DNA from: Acetobacter nitrogenifigens DSM 23921 = NBRC 105050
Lineage (GTDB): Bacteria; Pseudomonadota; Alphaproteobacteria; Acetobacterales; Acetobacteraceae
Direction: 5' to 3'
Assembly: GCF_000429165.1 (NCBI RefSeq)
Contig: NZ_AUBI01000024.1
Location: 1 to 33,998 of the forward strand
DNA length: 33,998 nt
Positions 29,537 to 33,998 of this stretch are shown here, piece by piece. Below the pieces are notes generated by a model that ran no database searches, was not told the DNA's origin, and saw nothing but the letters and a program-made list of their open reading frames with translations. The translations under genes were made by a program, and so were the position numbers. Every line of letters starts with the position of its first letter. Position 1 is the stretch's first letter.

Positions 29537-29943
29537 GTGCCTATCTTCTTGATACCAACATCATCAGCGACCTTGTCCGCAATCCATCCGGATCTACTGC
29601 GCGACGCATCGCACAAGTCTACCCAGGCGACCTCTGCACCAGCATCATCGTGGCGGCCGAACTGCGTTATGGATGCGCCAAGAAAGGCTCCGCAAAGCTG
29701 CTGAGCCGGGTAGAAGGCATACTGGCGTTCGTGCCGGTACTGCCGCTCGATATTCCCGCTGACGGTGAATACGGCGGCATCCGCGCCGAACTCGAGGCGG
29801 CGGGGCAGATAATCGGCATGAATGATTTGCTCATCGCGGCCCATGCATACACTCTCAAAGCAACCCTGGTGACGAACAACACCCGTGAGTTTGGCCGTAT
29901 CCGAGGGCTGAAGGTCGAGAATTGGTTGGTGGATTTGGCATGA
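29533..29943 (+). CDS. vapC: VapC PIN-domain ribonuclease toxin
   Basis: This 136-aa protein starts at GTG within the antitoxin's stop (GTGA). PIN-domain acidic residues are visible: Asp in YLLDTNIISDLV, Glu in VAAELRYGCAKK, Asp in GMNDLLIAAHAY, and the closing VTNNTREFGRI. VapC toxins are metal-dependent ribonucleases that cut tRNA or rRNA. With VapB this makes a complete addiction module next to the transfer genes. Confidence 0.9.
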   Translation: MSAYLLDTNIISDLVRNPSGSTARRIAQVYPGDLCTSIIVAAELRYGCAKKGSAKLLSRVEGILAFVPVLPLDIPADGEYGGIRAELEAAGQIIGMNDLLIAAHAYTLKATLVTNNTREFGRIRGLKVENWLVDLA

Positions 29944-30139
29944 CTGACAACGATACGACCGACGAAATCGATATGCTGGATGTCCTCAAGGGACAGTTTG
30001 GCGCGGGCCAAGGCGTAATCATCTTGTCAGGGCCAGCCTGAAGATAGCCGGGGGCAGGGCAATTACCGTGATCCCGCCCCAGGAACCACAATATGACGAG
30101 TTCCATGAGTTCTTGAAGTCGAGTGGCGATGACCAGTGA
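29940..30139 (+). pseudogene. Broken small gene after vapC
   Basis: An ATG overlapping the vapC stop opens a 33-codon frame (TDNDTTDEIDMLDVLKGQFG, ending VIILSGPA). A second frame then continues with IAGGRAITVIPPQEPQYDEF and ends in SSGDDQ. Together they look like one small protein split by an indel. At the end, a second ATG overlapping that stop starts TSDNDTTNG, repeating the beginning of the first copy (TGACAACGATACGACC at 29944 and 30132). No family recognised. Confidence 0.4.
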
Positions 30140-30187
30140 CAACGATACGACCAACGGCAGTTTCCCTTTGCATTGAAAGAAAATTAA

Positions 30188-32539
30188 TCACGCCACCAGT
30201 CTTTTCGTAAGCTCGTGAATCCGCCGCGCCAGTTCACGCGCGCCAGGAGGCGCAGGCAGGTCATCCTCGTATTGCTTTGCGTCGCCTTCGACCCGAGCTT
30301 TGGCTCCCAGGAGCAACAGCGCCTGCTTGCGGGCGACCCCGGGTCGCGGATCGATGGTGCGTTCGATCGCGTCCAGTGCGCCAAGCAACACGCCGTCCAG
30401 AGGCGGGCGGGGAGAAGGCGGCGTTCTGTAGCCCGGCTTTGGCGATAAGGCGGCGTCGCGCAACATGATGGTGAATGGCGTGCGCTCGACTTCCTCGCGT
30501 CGCACCGGGAAGCTGATCAGGGTGTTGTCGTTCCCCGGGATGGGCTCGACCGAAAGACCGACGAGAGCGCCTGCTATGACCGGGAACGCCGCGCCAATTC
30601 CCGCAGGATCCTCGCCGCAGCGCTTCACCTCTTTGATCAGACGCTCGAAGGCGGGTTCCGTGACCGGAGCGTGAAGTTCCGAGCGGTAACTCCCGTTCTC
30701 GATCGTGTCGAGCACGGCCCGCGTCTCATCGTCCGGAGCGCTTCCGTCCATGACGATCGGGGCGGAGAGCATAACGGGCTGGGCGGTGCGGATAACGCCG
30801 GCCCTGCCGTTGACCTTCGCAAAGAAGGTCTTCGAATGGACGACGCGGCCTGCGAACATGCTGATGGCTTCGCCCTCGATCAGGGATTGCAGATCGGCCC
30901 ATGGAATGCGGGCGACTTCCCGGATCTCGGCGCCACGTCCCTCGCGGTAGCTGCCGGCGGAATTCCCCTCATAGTGGGTCGCCTGCGTCACTTCCACGCG
31001 GTCGGACTGTTTCTCGATCCATTCGCGGGTTCGCATGGCGTCCTGCAGGCGCATGGCGTGCGTCAGGTTGGCGTTGCCGAGAAGAGTGAACGCCTTGTCG
31101 CCGATGCGTGTCGTAAGGCCCGGCAGATCCTGAAACCCGAGCCAGAACATGCAGTTCAGACCACGCCCCATGGCGAGCATGCGGTCCATGCCGTCAGTGG
31201 CGTAGGCGCTGAGTTCGTCGAAAAAGAACTGGTATGGCGCGTCCCCTGATCCGGCCTTCAGCTTGAAAATTTCTTCGGCCGGACCGTTCAGCCGCGCACC
31301 AAGGAGCTGCGCCATGACCGCACGAACAGACGCGACGATGATCTTGCCAAGCCCGGCGAGCGTGTCGGACGAGTTTTCCAGAGAGGGAAGAATGACGAGC
31401 AGCACGCGGCGATTGAGCACCACATCGCGCATGTCGATGTCGCCATTCTCGACCTTGAAGATATGGCCGAGGGAAACCGCGAACTGCGTGAATATCTTCG
31501 AGAAATACATGGTCGCGAAACCATGTTGTTCCGATGGACGACTTTCCTTCTGCTGGTTCCATTCCAGCCCGGTGTCATATCCCGGCAATTCGCCCAGATA
31601 GGCGTGGAAGGGGTAGAGGACGTCATCCGGGATGTCGGGAACAGGAATCTTGATGGGCTGGTTCTGACCGGGGTTGCGGACCAGGAATATGCGATGGCGC
31701 GCCAGGGTCGCCAGCCATCGCAGTTCGGTCGCGAAACGGATGGTCTCGATATTGATCGAGACCCCATGCCGGTCGCGCATCCACACCAGCGCCGGCGTGA
31801 GCGTGCCGATAAGGTTCACCGCCCTGTCACGAAAGACGCCGTTGGCGTCGTTGGCGACCGGTTCTCCGAGCTGGCTGACCAGCATTTCACGGATGGCGTC
31901 AGCGTTGCCCGTGGCGAACGGATTGAAGGTGTTGGATTCCCTGATCGAACTCGCTGTCAGGAGATTCAGGCTCAGAAGCTGATCGTCCAGGCCGAACCGG
32001 CGGGTCAGAGCCAGAACGTCGCCGTAAACCGTGTTGTCGCCCTTTCCGTCGATGAGGAGAAATCCTGAGCCATGGGCAAGAGGGTTGGCGAGAAGGGAAA
32101 TGGCTGACGTGGTTTTACCGGCGCCTGTAGTCCCGGGCATGGCGGCGTGCTGGCGGGCCGCGTCAGACGACATCCAGAGCTGCTGACCCGTTCTGGCCTC
32201 AGTGCCAAGATAGACGATCCCCCCGGCTTTTTTCGGTTTCCGGGTTTCGGGATCCAGATCATGTTCATCCGCAAGCCCTGAATACCGGGGGAGATGGAAG
32301 GGTAGCACGGGCCGCCGCGTCACGACCCATAGCGTGAGCAGCACGGCCAGAGGAAGTGTGACGCCGATGATCGCGGGCGCGAACCAGCTCACTCCCGCGA
32401 TGACGAGCAGGACAAAGCCGGACGAGGACGTTCGCATCTCCTCGACGAAGCGCTCGAGGAAGGGCCGCGTGTCGCGGTAGGTCGCCCCGCGACGAACCTG
32501 CTGGTGAGCGAGAGGCCCGCCGATCTGACGTTTCGCCAT
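30188..32539 (-). CDS. trbC: TrbC/DotL-type coupling protein (T4CP)
   Basis: This 783-aa protein has two N-terminal membrane helices (about residues 40-72) and a VirD4-like ATPase core: Walker A GTTGAGKT at residues 136-143, LLIDGKGDNTVYGDVLAL, Walker B YQFFFDELSAYATDG, and RGLNCMFWLGFQDLPGL. The strings NTFNPFATGNADAIREMLVS and HIFKVENGDIDMRDVVLNRR are typical of the IncI1 TrbC / Legionella DotL branch rather than of TrwB or TraG. It links the relaxosome to the secretion channel and powers DNA export. The membrane-protein gene ends 3 nt upstream, and the order trbA - x - trbC resembles IncI plasmids. Confidence 0.88.
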   Translation of the reverse strand: MAKRQIGGPLAHQQVRRGATYRDTRPFLERFVEEMRTSSSGFVLLVIAGVSWFAPAIIGVTLPLAVLLTLWVVTRRPVLPFHLPRYSGLADEHDLDPETRKPKKAGGIVYLGTEARTGQQLWMSSDAARQHAAMPGTTGAGKTTSAISLLANPLAHGSGFLLIDGKGDNTVYGDVLALTRRFGLDDQLLSLNLLTASSIRESNTFNPFATGNADAIREMLVSQLGEPVANDANGVFRDRAVNLIGTLTPALVWMRDRHGVSINIETIRFATELRWLATLARHRIFLVRNPGQNQPIKIPVPDIPDDVLYPFHAYLGELPGYDTGLEWNQQKESRPSEQHGFATMYFSKIFTQFAVSLGHIFKVENGDIDMRDVVLNRRVLLVILPSLENSSDTLAGLGKIIVASVRAVMAQLLGARLNGPAEEIFKLKAGSGDAPYQFFFDELSAYATDGMDRMLAMGRGLNCMFWLGFQDLPGLTTRIGDKAFTLLGNANLTHAMRLQDAMRTREWIEKQSDRVEVTQATHYEGNSAGSYREGRGAEIREVARIPWADLQSLIEGEAISMFAGRVVHSKTFFAKVNGRAGVIRTAQPVMLSAPIVMDGSAPDDETRAVLDTIENGSYRSELHAPVTEPAFERLIKEVKRCGEDPAGIGAAFPVIAGALVGLSVEPIPGNDNTLISFPVRREEVERTPFTIMLRDAALSPKPGYRTPPSPRPPLDGVLLGALDAIERTIDPRPGVARKQALLLLGAKARVEGDAKQYEDDLPAPPGARELARRIHELTKRLVA

Positions 32540-32542
32540 GGA

Positions 32543-33154
32543 TCAGGGCTCCAGCCCGAAGGCGCCGCCGGGCTTGCCTGCCGCGCCGACCGTAGGGGCT
32601 CCGCTGATCGTCGGCGCGACGTCGGCCGTCGGCGCACCGCCAGAGTTTTCCCGTGGCGCAGCGGCTCTGGCGCCGCCCGCCGCATAGGGGGAGTTTCCTG
32701 TCGTCATGAGACGCTGGGAGTCCTGAATCGTCTGGTTGACGCTTCGCGGCCGATCGACGGCCCCTGAGCCGTTCCAGCCTGAGGGCGACGCCGCCCCGAT
32801 GGGTCCGCCCGGCAGGGGAGGGAGCAGGGGTTGCTGCGGGATGGAGCCGTCGGAGATTGCGTCCTGTCCGACTGCGCCGGGAATGGCGGCGGGTCGTGAC
32901 CCCACAATGACAAGGGCGGCCACCAGGCCGAGCGCCACGCCTGGAGCGGCGTCCCTGAGGCGCTTTCTCCAGCCGGGACGGCCTTCGGGGGGCGACCGTT
33001 CCGCGAGGACAGGGGCGGGCGGAGAATAAGGCTCTCCAGGATAAGCGTTCGGGTGATCCTTATTCCCGAAGTGACCCTGATCCAGAGACGGTGCGCCGCC
33101 GAGCGCAATGACGATCGGGGCCTGACCTTCGGTTTCGATGGTGATGGTGGTCAT
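32543..33154 (-). CDS. Proline-rich single-pass membrane protein in trb operon
   Basis: This 203-aa protein has a short acidic N-terminus, one transmembrane helix (PGVALGLVAALVIVGS, about residues 74-89), and a long periplasmic part rich in Pro, Gly and Ala without a fold I recognise. It occupies the place of trbB in the IncI trbA-trbB-trbC order, but it has no thioredoxin motif (CxxC) as TrbB has, so I do not use that name. AAGGA precedes the ATG at 33154. It may be a structural or connector component of the channel. Confidence 0.65.
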   Translation of the reverse strand: MTTITIETEGQAPIVIALGGAPSLDQGHFGNKDHPNAYPGEPYSPPAPVLAERSPPEGRPGWRKRLRDAAPGVALGLVAALVIVGSRPAAIPGAVGQDAISDGSIPQQPLLPPLPGGPIGAASPSGWNGSGAVDRPRSVNQTIQDSQRLMTTGNSPYAAGGARAAAPRENSGGAPTADVAPTISGAPTVGAAGKPGGAFGLEP

Positions 33155-33166
33155 GATGTTGGTCCT

Positions 33167-33692
33167 TCAGGGGGTTTGGGGGCGAGGGCGAATGGTGTCG
33201 ATCGCGACGGAGACGGCGGGGGTGTAGATGGGCCGACGCGCCTTCCGTTCAGCATCCCAGTGCGCGCGCGCGCCTGCGGCTTCCACACGCGGGTTTGGAT
33301 GGACGTCCTCTTCGGGGCGCTCCTGCGGAAAACCGAGAGAGTGCAGCGCGTACCAAAGCGGCCGGTCGATCAGCTTCACGATCGCGAAGGCAGGCGGCGC
33401 CAGAACGCCGGCCTTCCGTCGGGCTTCGGTGAGCAGCGTCATGAGCGCGGTCGTGGTCCAGCCGTTTCGCGCGCAGAGTTCGTTGATGCGGCCGAGCGCG
33501 CCCGGCGACGCCAGCATCGCATCGGCTTCCGCCACGATCTCCGCTGGCACGACCAGCGAGGCCTTCGGGCCTTCAGGCCCGTCCAGACCGGCTGGGCGCA
33601 GACTTTCAGAGAGCTTGCCGAGCAACGCCATAGCCTCGGCGCGCTCCTGAGCGTAATGGGCGGCGAAGACTGCAAACAGAACGCGCTCAACG
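33167..33692 (-). pseudogene. trbA: TrbA/DotM-like protein, N-terminus cut off by IS6 element
   Basis: The 175 codons from 33692 down match the C-terminal part of IncI TrbA / Dot-Icm DotM: TTALMTLLTEARRKAGVLAP, AIVKLIDRPLWYALHSLGF and EAAGARAHWDAERKARRPI. DotM and TrbA work with the coupling protein. The N-terminal membrane part is missing because the inverted repeat of an IS6-type element begins at 33693. An ORF can still start inside the element (ATG at 33733, adding 14 residues), so a soluble C-terminal fragment might be made from the insertion. Confidence 0.75.
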
Positions 33693-33998
33693 GGTGCTGT
33701 CACGTTAAGTGAGGCGTGATAGTTTAGCTGCATGAGTGCTCTGCCTTGCAGCTACAAACGACATCGTTTTCCGCGTGAGATCATCGGGCACGCGGTGTGG
33801 CTGTATTTCCGGTTCCCGCTGAGCTTTCGGCTGATCGAGGAGATGCTGCTCGAACGCGGTATTGTCGTTTCGTATGAGACGATCCGCCGGTGGAGCCTGA
33901 AATTCGGGGCGGCGTATGCGCGCAGGCTGCGCCGAAAGTCGGCGAAACGCGAAGACATCTGGCATCTCGACGAAGCCCGGATTGTGATCGGCGGCAGG
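33693..33998 (+). mobile_element. IS6-family element, left end, runs off the window
   Basis: The probable terminal inverted repeat begins GGTGCTGTCACGTTAAGTG at 33693, fitting the GG--CTGT pattern of IS6-type ends, followed 39 nt later by the transposase start. The right end is outside the window. Confidence 0.75.
33732..33998 (+). CDS. IS6-family transposase, partial
   Basis: The first 89 codons are visible: SYKRHRFPREIIGHAVWLYF, RFPLSFRLIEEMLLERGIVV, SYETIRRWSLKFGAAYARRL, then DIWHLDEARIVIGG. The strings YETIRRW--KFG and WHLDE (with the first catalytic Asp of the DDE triad) are typical of IS6/IS26 transposases. The gene is open at the window edge. IS6 elements move by making cointegrates, so this copy may have helped assemble or rearrange the element. 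Confidence 0.88.
   Translation, partial: MSALPCSYKRHRFPREIIGHAVWLYFRFPLSFRLIEEMLLERGIVVSYETIRRWSLKFGAAYARRLRRKSAKREDIWHLDEARIVIGGR

Noticed and set aside
1..33998. CRISPR array, tRNA or rRNA genes
   Set aside because: No regularly spaced repeat-spacer pattern, no cloverleaf-like sequence and no conserved rRNA strings were seen on either strand while reading.

Overview
The window reads as a piece of a GC-rich alphaproteobacterial conjugative plasmid (or integrative element), most likely from an acetic acid bacterium (Acetobacteraceae). The grounds are an intact IS1380-type transposase (a family first described in Acetobacter), codon use biased to G/C at third positions, and mixed conjugation genes. 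No replication initiator, ParB, rRNA, tRNA or CRISPR array was recognised.

Layout. 1-8,030: small, mostly unrecognised accessory genes on both strands, including a NERD nuclease, a Fic/VbhA toxin-antitoxin pair and two paralogous membrane proteins. 8,166-10,353: an IS1380 element between a small gene and an inverted, frameshifted copy of it. 10,678-13,938: two loci with matching promoter layouts (a 228-aa unknown protein and SSB) around a BrnT/BrnA module and a truncated HigA-like gene. 14,002-15,883: unknown genes and a Phd/PemK-like module. 15,941-19,647 (minus strand): a transfer operon with a VirB1-like lytic transglycosylase and proteins arranged like TraM, TraL and TraK of IncP plasmids. 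19,690-19,990: candidate oriT. 20,029-25,079 (plus strand): BRO-N protein, HU, WGR protein, a small accessory protein and a TrwC-type (MOBF) relaxase-helicase. 25,080-28,850: a strongly AT-rich island with a second Fic protein, a glycosyltransferase, a PrsW-like protease and a glycine-rich unknown protein. 29,209-29,943: VapBC. 30,188-33,692 (minus strand): an IncI/Dot-Icm type coupling protein (TrbC/DotL), a membrane protein, and the C-terminal part of TrbA/DotM cut off by an IS6-family element that runs off the window.

How it fits together. The relaxase would nick the candidate oriT, helped by the TraK-like protein and HU. The TrbC/DotL-type ATPase would pass the relaxase-DNA complex to an I-type secretion channel that is mostly outside the window. 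Toxin-antitoxin modules probably stabilise the element. Ten or more genes across the transfer and accessory blocks share a box with the approximate sense consensus TTTYCGTCKCATNATG, mostly 34-45 nt before the start codon. This suggests a plasmid-wide promoter or operator network that I do not recognise. The AT-rich island is the clearest foreign cargo and the best candidate for an undescribed system.
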